Positions 24,276-32,604 of a stretch of DNA of 47,885 nucleotides are shown here, piece by piece. The translations under genes and the position numbers were made by a program. The notes under the pieces were generated by a model, which was given only the letters and a program-made list of their open reading frames with translations, was not told the DNA's origin and did not search any database. Position 1 is the stretch's first letter; every line of letters begins with the position of its first letter. Source of the DNA: Comamonadaceae bacterium. Lineage in GTDB: Bacteria; Pseudomonadota; Gammaproteobacteria; Burkholderiales; Burkholderiaceae_C. The stretch covers positions 1 to 47,885 of the forward strand of contig CANFJQ010000004.1 of assembly GCA_947447615.1 (NCBI GenBank), in the 5' to 3' direction.

Positions 24276-24809
24276 ATGAAAAAGCAATCTTCGATGGGAG
24301 CCGTGCTCGCTGCTGTGGTGATCACCCTGATCATCGCAGCGCTCACGGGCTTTGGTCTGGTGGCTCTGGGCGTGTTGCACCTTGCTCCTTCGAAGGCCGA
24401 TTCTCGGGAAGGTGATTTGGAAGCGGGCGCCGACAAACTGGGCAAAAAAGGCGGTCAATTCGTCTGCGAAGTGACCGTCTCCACGCCTCAGGGCGCGCTG
24501 AACTCGGAGCCCAAGGTATACCAAGACATGCTGGTGGCAGGCCTAGATCCCGAAGCTGGGGCCGGCTGGTACCAAGGCGAATACTCTATTACTGAATCGC
24601 GTAAGGGAGCCTTCAAAATGGAAGGTACCAAGGCCTTTGTCAGCCGCCCTGCCATGTTTGAGCGCTTCGGGCAAATGGTGACACAAGAGGAATTCACCAT
24701 CGACCTGGCCGATGGCGCATTCGTCCAAACCCTGACCTTTCGGGACGGCACGCGCCGGCATATGATCAAGGGCGTCTGCGCTAAGTTCATCAAGGCGCCG
24801 TTCAAGTAA
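24276..24809 (+). CDS. Membrane-anchored periplasmic protein of unknown function
   Basis: 177 residues. Residues 8-35 are one long hydrophobic helix (VLAAVVITLIIAALTGFGLV) behind MKKQSS, so the remainder, about 140 residues, should face the periplasm. The mature part has two Cys far apart (near 68 and 169) and many beta-type segments (WYQGEYSITESRKGAFKMEG). No family is recognised. It begins 40 bp after the carbonic anhydrase gene and ends before a terminator, so the pair is probably one transcript and the protein may be a partner of the anchored anhydrase. Confidence 0.65.
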   Translation: MKKQSSMGAVLAAVVITLIIAALTGFGLVALGVLHLAPSKADSREGDLEAGADKLGKKGGQFVCEVTVSTPQGALNSEPKVYQDMLVAGLDPEAGAGWYQGEYSITESRKGAFKMEGTKAFVSRPAMFERFGQMVTQEEFTIDLADGAFVQTLTFRDGTRRHMIKGVCAKFIKAPFK

Positions 24810-24830
24810 AGCGTCCAAGCTGCCCTTTGT

Positions 24831-24854
24831 AACGCCACCGTAAGGTGGCGTTTT
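24831..24854 (+). terminator. Rho-independent terminator of the carbonic anhydrase unit
   Basis: AACGCCACC / GGTGGCGTT with loop GTAA, then a short T run (TTTT, then A). It begins 22 bp after the stop of the gene at 24276. Confidence 0.85.
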
Positions 24855-24912
24855 AGTTGTGGCCTGGGGTCTTGGCGAAACCGCGTAAGGCCGCTACCTA
24901 CAATCCGCCCCC

Positions 24913-25761
24913 ATGACCTTTCTCACCCAACTCGCCCAGGCCGAGCGCAGCAACCAGTCGCTGGTCTGCGTCGGGCTAGACCCAGATCCCGCCAAATTCC
25001 CGCTGCATTGGCGCGGTGATGCCAGCAAAATTTTCGACTTTTGCGCCGCCATCGTCGATGCCACTGCCGACCAGGCGATTGCCTTCAAGCCGCAAATTGC
25101 CTACTTCGCTGCCCATGGCGCTGAAGCCCAACTAGAGCGCCTGATGGCGCATATGCGTGCTAACGCGCCCCAGGTGCCGGTGATCCTGGACGCCAAGCGC
25201 GGCGACATCGGGAGCACCGCCGAGCAATACGCCAAAGAGGCCTTTGAGCGCTACGGCGCCGACGCCATCACCCTCTCGCCCTTTATGGGCCTGGACTCAG
25301 TACAACCCTATTTGCGCTACCCCGGCAAAGGGGCGTTTTTGCTGTGCCGTACCTCCAACCCCGGTGGCGACGACTTTCAGAACCAGCGCCTGCAATCCCT
25401 GCCCGGTGCGCCGCGCTTGTACGAACATATAGCCCAACTGGCCCAAGGCCCTTGGAACGAAAACGGCCAACTTGGTCTGGTGGTAGGCGCCACCTACCCG
25501 CAGGAACTGGATCGGGTGCGGGCCTTAGCGCCCACCGTGCCGCTACTCATCCCAGGCGTTGGCGCCCAGGGTGGCGACGCCCAAGCCACCGTGCGGGCGG
25601 CATGGCGCGGTACGGCGCAGCACACCAGCGGGCCGATCGCGGTAAATGCGTCGCGCTCGATTATTTATGCGTCCGCTGCGGCTGATTTCGCCCAAGCGGC
25701 ACGGCGCGAGGCCATGGCCTTGCGCCAGACTTTGCAGGATGCACGGGTGATGTGTGCATAA
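24913..25761 (+). CDS. pyrF: Orotidine 5'-phosphate decarboxylase (type 2)
   Basis: 282 residues. It converts OMP to UMP, the last step of de novo pyrimidine synthesis. LVCVGLDPDP at the start, IAFKPQIAYFAAHG, and the catalytic VILDAKRGDIGSTAEQYA mark the longer type 2 family, which has about 270-280 residues. Later CRTSNPGGDDFQ and LLIPGVGAQGGD complete the phosphate-binding region. The start ATG lies 58 bp after the terminator. It is a single gene with no pyrimidine neighbours. Confidence 0.95.
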   Translation: MTFLTQLAQAERSNQSLVCVGLDPDPAKFPLHWRGDASKIFDFCAAIVDATADQAIAFKPQIAYFAAHGAEAQLERLMAHMRANAPQVPVILDAKRGDIGSTAEQYAKEAFERYGADAITLSPFMGLDSVQPYLRYPGKGAFLLCRTSNPGGDDFQNQRLQSLPGAPRLYEHIAQLAQGPWNENGQLGLVVGATYPQELDRVRALAPTVPLLIPGVGAQGGDAQATVRAAWRGTAQHTSGPIAVNASRSIIYASAAADFAQAARREAMALRQTLQDARVMCA

Positions 25762-25802
25762 GTGCACAGCGGCGACTTTTGTCGGCTGCCTAGGGAAGCT
25801 CC

Positions 25803-25915
25803 GCATAAGTCCAAACTCGTCATTGCGAGCGCAGCGAAGCAATCCATTTTTGCCTACCAATCAAGCGCTTATGGATCGCCGCGTCGCTGCGCTCCTCGCG
25901 ATGACGGACTTATGC
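25803..25915. repeat. 113-bp imperfect inverted-repeat element (REP/MITE-like)
   Basis: Ends are GCATAAGTCC at 25803 and its exact complement at 25906-25915. Inside, the arm CGTCATTGCGAGCGCAGCGA, followed by AGCAATCCA, pairs imperfectly with the right arm, which read in reverse begins CGTCATCGCGAGGAGCGCAG and ends GCGATCCA. The CGTCATTGCGAG...GCAATCC motif is found as an interspersed repeat in many bacterial genomes. It could form a long hairpin and may end transcription from pyrF. No transposase gene is present here. Confidence 0.75.
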
Positions 25916-25951
25916 AGACCTTCACTAGGCTGATTATTTGAGAGGTTCCCT

Positions 25952-26575
25952 ATGCAGCTCTACACCGCGCCACGCGCCCCTAACCCACGCCGGGTGCATA
26001 TCTTTATGGCGGAAAAAGGTATCACGTCGATTGCGCAAGTGCCCATCGACCTGAACGCCGGCGAACACCGCGCAAGTGACTACCTGGCCAAAAGCCCCTT
26101 GGCCAAAGTGCCGGCGCTGCAACTGGACGATGGCCGGGTGCTGACCGAAACGCGGGCGATTTGCACTTACCTGGAAGGCCTGTTTCCAGAGCCTAATTTG
26201 ATGGGTGAGGACAGCACCGAGCGCGCTTTTATCGAGATGGCCGATAGGCGCGTGGAGTGGACGATTTTGCTGGGCGCGGCCAATAGCATCCGCCACAGCC
26301 ACCCCGGACTGGCGACACTGGAGCAGCCGCAGTTCCCCGAATATGGGCACTCGCAAACGGCCAAGCTCAAAGCCAATTTGCAGGTGTTTGACGCCATGCT
26401 GCAAAAACGCGACTGGATGGCCGGTGATCGCTTCACCATCGCCGACATTACGGCTTTTTGCGCACTGGAGTTTGCCCGCGGCCTGCTCAAGTTCAAACCC
26501 GCAGATCTGGGCTACGAGGCCCTACAAGCCTGGCGCGAACGCGTCGCAGCGCGCCCGGCGGCGCAAGTGCTGTAA
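25952..26575 (+). CDS. Glutathione S-transferase family protein
   Basis: 207 residues. The N-terminal thioredoxin-like domain starts MQLYTAPRAPNPRRVHIFMA and keeps SPLAKVPALQLDDG (cis-Pro for glutathione binding) and the LTETRAICTYLE helix. The C-terminal all-helical domain has GDRFTIADITAFCALEFA, the N-capping motif of GSTs. Activity and substrate are not predictable. AGAGG precedes the ATG. It ends 9 bp from the convergent gene at 26585. Confidence 0.88.
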   Translation: MQLYTAPRAPNPRRVHIFMAEKGITSIAQVPIDLNAGEHRASDYLAKSPLAKVPALQLDDGRVLTETRAICTYLEGLFPEPNLMGEDSTERAFIEMADRRVEWTILLGAANSIRHSHPGLATLEQPQFPEYGHSQTAKLKANLQVFDAMLQKRDWMAGDRFTIADITAFCALEFARGLLKFKPADLGYEALQAWRERVAARPAAQVL

Positions 26576-26584
26576 GGGCGAAGC

Positions 26585-27886
26585 TTAGGCTTTTGGGGTT
26601 GGCCGTTGCGTGGCCAGCACTTTGTCCACCCGGCGGCCATCGAGGTCGATGACCTCAAACACCCAGCCCTGGTGGTTGATGCGCTCGCCCAAAGCGGGCA
26701 GGTGGCCGGTTAAGGCCATGAGCAAACCAGCCAGGGTGTTGTAGCGGCCCCGGTCTTCATCGGGCAATTCGTCCAAGTCCAGCCGCGCTTTGACTTCATC
26801 TACCGGCATGACGCCGTCCAGCAACCAAGAGCCGTCCTCGCGCCGCGTGGCCCAGGCTTCGGTTTGCGCGCCGTATTGCAGCTCGCCGGTAATGGCTTCT
26901 AGCAAGTCGCGCGGCGTAAGCAGGCCTTGCACCACGCCGTATTCATCGACCACAAACAAGAGGCGTGCCGCCTTCAGGCGGAATTGCTCCAGCAACTCCA
27001 TACCGCTCAGGGTTTCGGGCACAAACACCGCTGCTTGGGCAAACGCTGCTATCGGCTCCTGGCTGTGCGCGCCCAGGTCCAGCAAATGTGCCACGCTGAT
27101 CACGCCCACCACATCGTCCAGGGAAGCGCGGCACACTGGGTACCAGGAATGCGCGCCCTTGCCCGCCCCGCGCCCGGCCAGGCGCAGGCAGTCGTCCACG
27201 CTGGCGGACGCATCGAGCCACTGCACATCGCTGCGCGGCGTCATGAGCGAGGTGAGCGGGCGCTCGTCCAGACGGAACACGTTTTGCACCATTTGGTGCT
27301 CATGCTCTTCAATCAGGCCGGCATCGACGCCTTCTTCCAGGCTGGCCGATATTTCTTCTTCGGTCACGGAGCGCGCCGCATTCGTGTCAATGCGCAAGAG
27401 CCGTAGCGTGGCCGCCGTGGTGCCCGAAAGCAATCTGACAAAAGGCTTGGCCGCCTGCGCCAGCCACAGCATGGGCCGCGCCACCCAGCAGGCCATGGTT
27501 TCGGGGTGGAGCTGGCCGATGCGCTTGGGCACCAGTTCGCCAAAAATTATGGTGGTAAAGGTAATGCTAGTGACCACCAGCGCCGTCGCCGTGAGCGCCG
27601 CCGCCTTGTCAGCCATGCCCAGGGCCACCATCCAGGCGGCCACACCATCACTGAAAGCGGCCTCGCCCACAATGCCGTTAAGCACGCCGATAGAGGTAAT
27701 GCCTACCTGCACCGTGGACAAAAACTGGTTGGGGTTGCTGAGTAACTCCAGCGCGGCTTGCGCGCCCTTGTCACCGGCCTCAGCCAGGGCGCCCAGGCGG
27801 GCACGGCGGCTGGCAGTCAAGGCCAATTCGGACATGGCGAAGACGCCGTTGAGCAGCGTCAAAAAAACAATCAGCAAAAATTCCAT
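26585..27886 (-). CDS. CNNM/CorC-HlyC family membrane protein (CBS domains)
   Basis: 433 residues. The N-terminal CNNM/DUF21 domain has several membrane helices (LLIVFLTLLNGVFAMSELAL, VQVGITSIGVLNGIVGEA, TTIIFGELVPKRIG). A CBS pair follows at about residues 210-335 (LMTPRSDVQWLD, VDEYGVVQGLLTPRDLLEAI), then a C-terminal CorC_HlyC domain (ASWLLDG-like, here DGSWLLDGVMPVDEVK). Members are linked to magnesium/cobalt export or ion homeostasis and are often mislabelled haemolysins. It is tail to tail with the GST gene and lies 73 bp downstream of the ABC operon, from which it could be read through. Confidence 0.88.
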   Translation of the reverse strand: MEFLLIVFLTLLNGVFAMSELALTASRRARLGALAEAGDKGAQAALELLSNPNQFLSTVQVGITSIGVLNGIVGEAAFSDGVAAWMVALGMADKAAALTATALVVTSITFTTIIFGELVPKRIGQLHPETMACWVARPMLWLAQAAKPFVRLLSGTTAATLRLLRIDTNAARSVTEEEISASLEEGVDAGLIEEHEHQMVQNVFRLDERPLTSLMTPRSDVQWLDASASVDDCLRLAGRGAGKGAHSWYPVCRASLDDVVGVISVAHLLDLGAHSQEPIAAFAQAAVFVPETLSGMELLEQFRLKAARLLFVVDEYGVVQGLLTPRDLLEAITGELQYGAQTEAWATRREDGSWLLDGVMPVDEVKARLDLDELPDEDRGRYNTLAGLLMALTGHLPALGERINHQGWVFEVIDLDGRRVDKVLATQRPTPKA

Positions 27887-27959
27887 GGGGCCGATGGGCT
27901 GTGCAACACGCCCTCACTGTACTGCAAGCGGCCAGCGGCGCCCCACGCCATGGGTCCGC

Positions 27960-28736
27960 TTAGGCGGCAGTCTCAGGTTCCATCTCGTCGGCGATCAAGG
28001 CACGCAGCTCTTTTTTCAGAGAAACCACGGCGGGGTCTTCCTCGTGGCGCGGGCGGCGCAGGTCGATCTGCAAATTGGCTTTCACCGTGCCCGGCCTGCG
28101 CGTCATGACGATGATGCGATCGGACAATTTAATAGCCTCTTCAATGCTATGGGTGATCAAGATCATGGTTTTGCGGGTCTGGCGGGAAATACGCACCAGC
28201 TCGTTTTGCAACAAAGCCCGGTTTTGCGCATCCAGGGCGGCAAAAGGCTCGTCAAACAAAGCTACCTGCGGGTCCACCGCCAGCGCCCGCGCAATCGCTA
28301 CGCGCTGGCGCATACCACCCGACAACTCGTGGGGCAAGCGTGTTTCAAAGCCTTGCAAGCCCACCAGTTCTACCTGTTGCTGCACGATGCGGGCGATATC
28401 CGCCGTCGACACACCTTTGAGCTCCAGGCCAAAAGCGATATTGCGCGCAACGGTCAGCCAGGGGAACAAGGCATAGTCTTGAAACACCATGGTGCGCTGC
28501 CAAGACGGCTTGCCCACCGCTTGCCCGTTGAGCTGCACGCTGCCTGCGCTGACTTGCTCAAAGCCGGCCATGATGTTGAGCAAAGTGGTTTTGCCGCAGC
28601 CGCTATGCCCTAGCAAGCAACAAAACTCGGCTTCTTCCACCGAAAAGCTGACGCCTTTGAGCGCCTGCACAGGCGACTGACCGCGCTGCTGCGGCGGATA
28701 AATTTTGTCTACGTTGTCTACGGTTACGCGTGCCAT
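27960..28736 (-). CDS. ABC transporter ATP-binding protein (nitrate/sulfonate/taurine type)
   Basis: 258 residues from the ATG at 28736, with AGAGGAGG just upstream. Walker A is GHSGCGKTT, the Q loop FQDYALFPW, the signature LSGGMRQR and Walker B VALFDEPFAALD, then the switch ITHSIEEA. The order and sequence resemble SsuB/TauB/NrtD. It powers import with the permease at 28757 and probably the binding protein at 29587. The frame stays open far upstream on the same strand, but that part is a shadow of the permease gene. Confidence 0.92.
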   Translation of the reverse strand: MARVTVDNVDKIYPPQQRGQSPVQALKGVSFSVEEAEFCCLLGHSGCGKTTLLNIMAGFEQVSAGSVQLNGQAVGKPSWQRTMVFQDYALFPWLTVARNIAFGLELKGVSTADIARIVQQQVELVGLQGFETRLPHELSGGMRQRVAIARALAVDPQVALFDEPFAALDAQNRALLQNELVRISRQTRKTMILITHSIEEAIKLSDRIIVMTRRPGTVKANLQIDLRRPRHEEDPAVVSLKKELRALIADEMEPETAA

Positions 28737-28756
28737 TGTTTGCCTCCTCTGCGGTG

Positions 28757-29569
28757 TTATTTCTGTGCAGCCAGCGACCAGGGCAACATGGCTTTGGCGA
28801 TGCGGCGGATTAGCAAGTCGATCAGCAATCCGACAAAACCAATCGTCAACATGCCCAAAATCACGATATCGGTGCGAAGCACACTGCGCGCATCGTTGAT
28901 CAAAAAGCCCAGGCCGGTGCTGGCACCGACTAACTCCGCCGCCACCAGCGCCATCCAGCCCACGCCAAAACCCACGCGCATGCCCGTCAAAATCATGGGC
29001 AGGGATGCGGGCAGCACCACTTTGCGCAAGAGTTGCCATTCTCCAGCGCCTAGGCAGCGCGCGGCGCGCACCAAATTGGGTTCGATATTTTTCACACCCT
29101 GGATGGTGTTGAGCAGCAGCGGGAAAAATATGCCCAGAAAAATAATGAACTGGTTTTGCGCATTGCCAATGCCCAGCCACAAGAGCGACAGGGGAATCCA
29201 GGCGATCGGCGGTATCGGGCGTAGGATTTCAATAATCGGGTCAAGCTGCCGGTTCACGCGTGGCCACCAACCCATGGCGATGCCCAAGGGCAAGGCCACC
29301 AGCGCAAAGCCAAAAGCGGTTAGCTCGCGCTTGAGCGAAGCCCATAAATGGTGTTGCAAATCACCCGATTGCAGCAGCTCCCAACCCGCCGCCAGCACCC
29401 CGCTAGGCGGGGGCATAAGGGTTACCAAATCGGGCTGGCTCGTCGGCAGCCAAATGCGCGCCGCCCATTCCCAGAACAAAAATAAGACCAACATGCTGGT
29501 CCAACGGGTCAGCCAAGCCCAGCTAAGTGCTGGGCCCGGCAGCGCCACCGCTTTGTTTGCAACAGACAT
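28757..29569 (-). CDS. ABC transporter permease (SsuC/TauC type)
   Basis: 270 residues with about six membrane helices. The family EAA loop is seen as ARCLGAGEWQLLRKVVLPASL, and the IEILRPIPPIAWIPLSLLW segment is typical of sulfonate/nitrate/taurine permeases. The ATG at 29569 follows the binding-protein stop at 29587 by 17 bp. The ATPase gene lies 20 bp downstream, so binding protein, permease and ATPase are one transcript in this order. Confidence 0.92.
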   Translation of the reverse strand: MSVANKAVALPGPALSWAWLTRWTSMLVLFLFWEWAARIWLPTSQPDLVTLMPPPSGVLAAGWELLQSGDLQHHLWASLKRELTAFGFALVALPLGIAMGWWPRVNRQLDPIIEILRPIPPIAWIPLSLLWLGIGNAQNQFIIFLGIFFPLLLNTIQGVKNIEPNLVRAARCLGAGEWQLLRKVVLPASLPMILTGMRVGFGVGWMALVAAELVGASTGLGFLINDARSVLRTDIVILGMLTIGFVGLLIDLLIRRIAKAMLPWSLAAQK

Positions 29570-29586
29570 GCGCGCGTCCTCGCTCT

Positions 29587-30876
29587 TTAGGGTTTAACGG
29601 TGATGCCGTTATAGGTATAGGCCTTGGTGAGGTCACTACGCTCGGGCCAAGACTGCGGGGCCTTCATATTCAGCAAGGTGTCATAGGCGGGATACGGCAG
29701 TTCGCCGATTTTGCCGGCCCATTTAGCCGGAATGGTGGGTGGCGTGGTAGGGATTTTCCAACCCAGGTTTTCAAAGGTCTTTTGCATGAATTCGGTGGCA
29801 AAGACGGCACCGAATTCTTTGGCCGAGAAAGGCTTTTGCAAGCGCTTGTTTTCATATAGCCAGTTGGCAATTTTTTCGTTCTCATGGGCCCAGAAATCCA
29901 CAATCGGGTAGAGGTAAGTGGGCTTGTACAAATTGTTGTACTCCAGCGTTTGCTGCAGCAGCAATGCGGTAGGCACGTTTTTGAGGTTGGGGTCTTCCTG
30001 CATGGTGGCCACCGCCGCATCAGGGTTCAGACGAATCCATAGCGTGGCTTCCACAATCGAGTCGGTAATGGCTTGCACCACATCAGGCACGTTATCCACC
30101 AACTCTTTGCGCACAAAAATTGAGCCTTGGTAGATGTTGTACGGGTAACTCACGTCAATCGAGCGTCCGTTTTTGCGCTCGTTCATCATCAGCGAGCAGG
30201 TGTAGTCCCAGGGGACGACGGCATCGATGCCTTTGGGCATCAGCATTTGCTCGGTGGGCGGCATGTTCTTGAGAATCACGTCCTTGCCAATTTGGATGCC
30301 GTTGATACCAGCGAGCATCTGGAAATAAAACTCACCAGATGAACCGGTGGCGATACCGATCACATAGGGCTCGCCGCCCTTGCCGCCTTTAAAGTCTTTG
30401 ACCGACTTGAGCGGTGAATCCGGCGGCACGATGACGTGATGGCGCAAGTTGGGACAAACAATGGAAATCACCTTCAGCGGTACCTGCTTATCGATCAGCG
30501 AGTTGAGTGGAAAGTTGCCACCAGCACCCACCTGAATCTTGGTGGACACAAACACTTCATTGAGCGCCGGGCCGGCGGTAAAGGAAGTAAATTTCTCTTC
30601 GATACCGCGCTTATTTAAGAGGCCTTGCCGGTCCATTACCGCCATGACGGTGTTCTGACCGGACCAAGGCGCCTGCCAGCCTACGCCCAGCGGCCACCAG
30701 CCTTTTTCTTTGAGCCAGGCAATCGACTTTTCAGACACCTTGGTGTAGGGCTGGGGCCAGCCCCAGGCAGTGGGCGCGTTTTGCGCTTGCGCCTGACCGG
30801 GCACCATCGCCCCGGCAGATAAGCCAGCGGCGGCCATGGCACCCAAAAGCGTGCGGCGTTGTTCGAAATGTTGCAT
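29587..30876 (-). CDS. ABC transporter substrate-binding protein (SsuA/NMT1-like), operon copy
   Basis: 429 residues from the ATG at 30876, which has AAGGAGAC 7 bp upstream. The N-terminus MQHFEQRRTLLGAMAAAGL is a signal peptide with a twin-Arg (RR) start that could direct Tat export, with probable cleavage after AQAQA. The mature part begins with TAWGWPQPYTKVSEKS. SYPYNIYQGSIFVRKEL and GIATGSSGEFYFQ fit the type II periplasmic binding fold of sulfonate/nitrate systems. At about 400 mature residues it is longer than usual SsuA (near 300). It lies between a GMC oxidoreductase and the permease. The ligand is unknown; the neighbour suggests an alcohol or other oxidisable organic compound (inference). 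Confidence 0.88.
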   Translation of the reverse strand: MQHFEQRRTLLGAMAAAGLSAGAMVPGQAQAQNAPTAWGWPQPYTKVSEKSIAWLKEKGWWPLGVGWQAPWSGQNTVMAVMDRQGLLNKRGIEEKFTSFTAGPALNEVFVSTKIQVGAGGNFPLNSLIDKQVPLKVISIVCPNLRHHVIVPPDSPLKSVKDFKGGKGGEPYVIGIATGSSGEFYFQMLAGINGIQIGKDVILKNMPPTEQMLMPKGIDAVVPWDYTCSLMMNERKNGRSIDVSYPYNIYQGSIFVRKELVDNVPDVVQAITDSIVEATLWIRLNPDAAVATMQEDPNLKNVPTALLLQQTLEYNNLYKPTYLYPIVDFWAHENEKIANWLYENKRLQKPFSAKEFGAVFATEFMQKTFENLGWKIPTTPPTIPAKWAGKIGELPYPAYDTLLNMKAPQSWPERSDLTKAYTYNGITVKP

Positions 30877-30913
30877 GTCTCTGTCTCCTTCTTGGGTTGA
30901 AAAATAACAGCCC

Positions 30914-32530
30914 CTAATGGGCATTTTCTGCGTCGGCCAAAATCATATCCACGGCTTTCTCCGCCATCATCACCACCGGCCAATTGGTGTTACCTGAAAC
31001 CAGCGTGGACATGACCGCGCAGTCCACTACACGCAAGCCGGTAATCCCACGCACCTGCAATTGCGGGTTGGTGACCGCCATCGGGTCGCTGTCCGGGCCC
31101 ATCTTGCAGGTGCCCGAGGGATGAAAAATGGTCGCGCCGTATTGTTTGCAAAAGTCTAGGATTTCGTCGTCGCTTTGCACTTGCGGGCCTGGGCGGTGCT
31201 CGCATTTCACGAGTTCGCTTAAAGGCCCGCGCTGCGACAACTGGCGCGCATAGCGCACCGAGGCGATGGCGGTGGCCTGGTCTTCGGGATGCGACAGGTA
31301 GTAGGGCTGCATGGAGGGCGCTTGCAAAGGGTCCGCAGAGCGAATGCGCACATAGCCCCTAGACAGCGGGCGCAACTGGCAGACCGACATGGTGAAACCG
31401 GAAAACGGATGTACATTGCCCCCGGCCATGTCCGCAGACAAGGTGGAAAAATGGAACTGGATATCCGGACTTTGCGAGGCGGGACGAACCCGCGTGAATA
31501 AGCCGCCTTGGTTGATACCGATGGCCAGCGCACCCCGGCGAAATAGCAGCCAGTCCAGGCCCATTCGGGCACGGCCCCAGAGGCTGCGCATTTGGTCGTT
31601 GGTGGTAATTGGCTGGTTGGCCTCCAGAATCAGGCGCAGTTGCAAATGGTCTTGTAAGTTTTCGCCCACGCCGGGCAGTTCGTGCCGCAGCGCCACCCCA
31701 TGCTCTGCCAGCAGACTGGCGGGGCCTATGCCCGATAGCTGCAAGAGATGCGGCGACTGTAAGGCCCCGGCGCAGACAATCACCTCGCGCTTAGCCTGCA
31801 CGGTGTGTAAGCGGCCCTTGTGCTGGTACTCCACGCCATTGACGCGCTTGCTTTCCCCTTCAAACAGCAATCGGGTAGCACGGGCGTCGGTGATGATGCG
31901 CAAATTAGCGCGCTTGCGTGCCGGCTTGAGATAGGCTTTGGCGGTGCTGCAACGCATGCCTTGGTGCGTGGTGAGCTGGTAGTAACCCACGCCTTCCTGC
32001 GAGGCTCCGTTGAAATCCTCGGTCGTGGGCACGCCCAAACCATTGGCGCTGCCAATAAAGGCCTCCACAAGCGGATGTTTGCTGGGAATAGACGATGCTT
32101 TGAGCGGGCCTTCACGGCCATGCAGCGGGCCGCCTAGGCGGTCATTGCCTTCAGACCGTCGGAAATAAGGCAGCACATCATCCCAGCCCCAGCCCTCATT
32201 GCCTAAGGACTGCCAGTGCTCGTAGTCTTCGCGTTGGCCCCGGATAAAAATCAGGCCGTTGATAGAGCTAGAGCCTCCCAGGCATTTGCCGCGCGGCCAA
32301 AAAATCTTGCGGTTGTGCATGCCCGGGTCCGGGTCGGTCTCAAACATCCAGTTGAGCTTTTTGTCCCACATGGTTTTGCCATAGCCTATGGGCAGATGAA
32401 TCCAAAACGAGCGGTCTTGCGGACCAGCTTCGAGCAGGCAGACGCTGTAGCGCCCATTTTTGGACAGGCCATTGGCCACCACACAGCCTGCCGAGCCGGC
32501 GCCCACCACTACATAATCAAAGTTTTGCAA
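30914..32530 (-). CDS. GMC-family FAD-dependent oxidoreductase (choline dehydrogenase-like)
   Basis: 538 residues. The start is read as TTG at 32530, because GGAGG stands exactly 7 bp before it and the FAD-binding DYVVVGAGSAGCVVANGL follows at once. GMC signature 1 is GKCLGGSSSINGLIFIRGQ and signature 2 AGALQSPHLLQLSGIGP. The C-terminus has FHPSGTCKMG and the active-site His/Asn part SGNTNWPVVMMAE. These enzymes oxidise alcohols (choline, long-chain or polymeric alcohols) and pass electrons to a quinone or oxygen. It is first in the ABC operon and divergent from the IclR regulator 74 bp away, so the pathway probably imports and oxidises one compound. Confidence 0.9.
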   Translation of the reverse strand: MQNFDYVVVGAGSAGCVVANGLSKNGRYSVCLLEAGPQDRSFWIHLPIGYGKTMWDKKLNWMFETDPDPGMHNRKIFWPRGKCLGGSSSINGLIFIRGQREDYEHWQSLGNEGWGWDDVLPYFRRSEGNDRLGGPLHGREGPLKASSIPSKHPLVEAFIGSANGLGVPTTEDFNGASQEGVGYYQLTTHQGMRCSTAKAYLKPARKRANLRIITDARATRLLFEGESKRVNGVEYQHKGRLHTVQAKREVIVCAGALQSPHLLQLSGIGPASLLAEHGVALRHELPGVGENLQDHLQLRLILEANQPITTNDQMRSLWGRARMGLDWLLFRRGALAIGINQGGLFTRVRPASQSPDIQFHFSTLSADMAGGNVHPFSGFTMSVCQLRPLSRGYVRIRSADPLQAPSMQPYYLSHPEDQATAIASVRYARQLSQRGPLSELVKCEHRPGPQVQSDDEILDFCKQYGATIFHPSGTCKMGPDSDPMAVTNPQLQVRGITGLRVVDCAVMSTLVSGNTNWPVVMMAEKAVDMILADAENAH

Positions 32531-32604
32531 ACCAATGCCTCCGGGCTTTGCTCTATTCACCGCCTTGGCAGTGGGCCAGAACAACAGAAATTAACATAGC
32601 GCTT

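Noticed and set aside
26790-28613. Open frame of 607 codons on the + strand
   Set aside because: It lies antisense to the CorC/HlyC and ABC ATPase genes; its sequence is low-complexity and has no family motif.
28737-29180. Upstream extension of the ABC ATPase reading frame
   Set aside because: Falls within the permease gene in another frame; the ATG at 28736 with AGAGGAGG is clearly the start.
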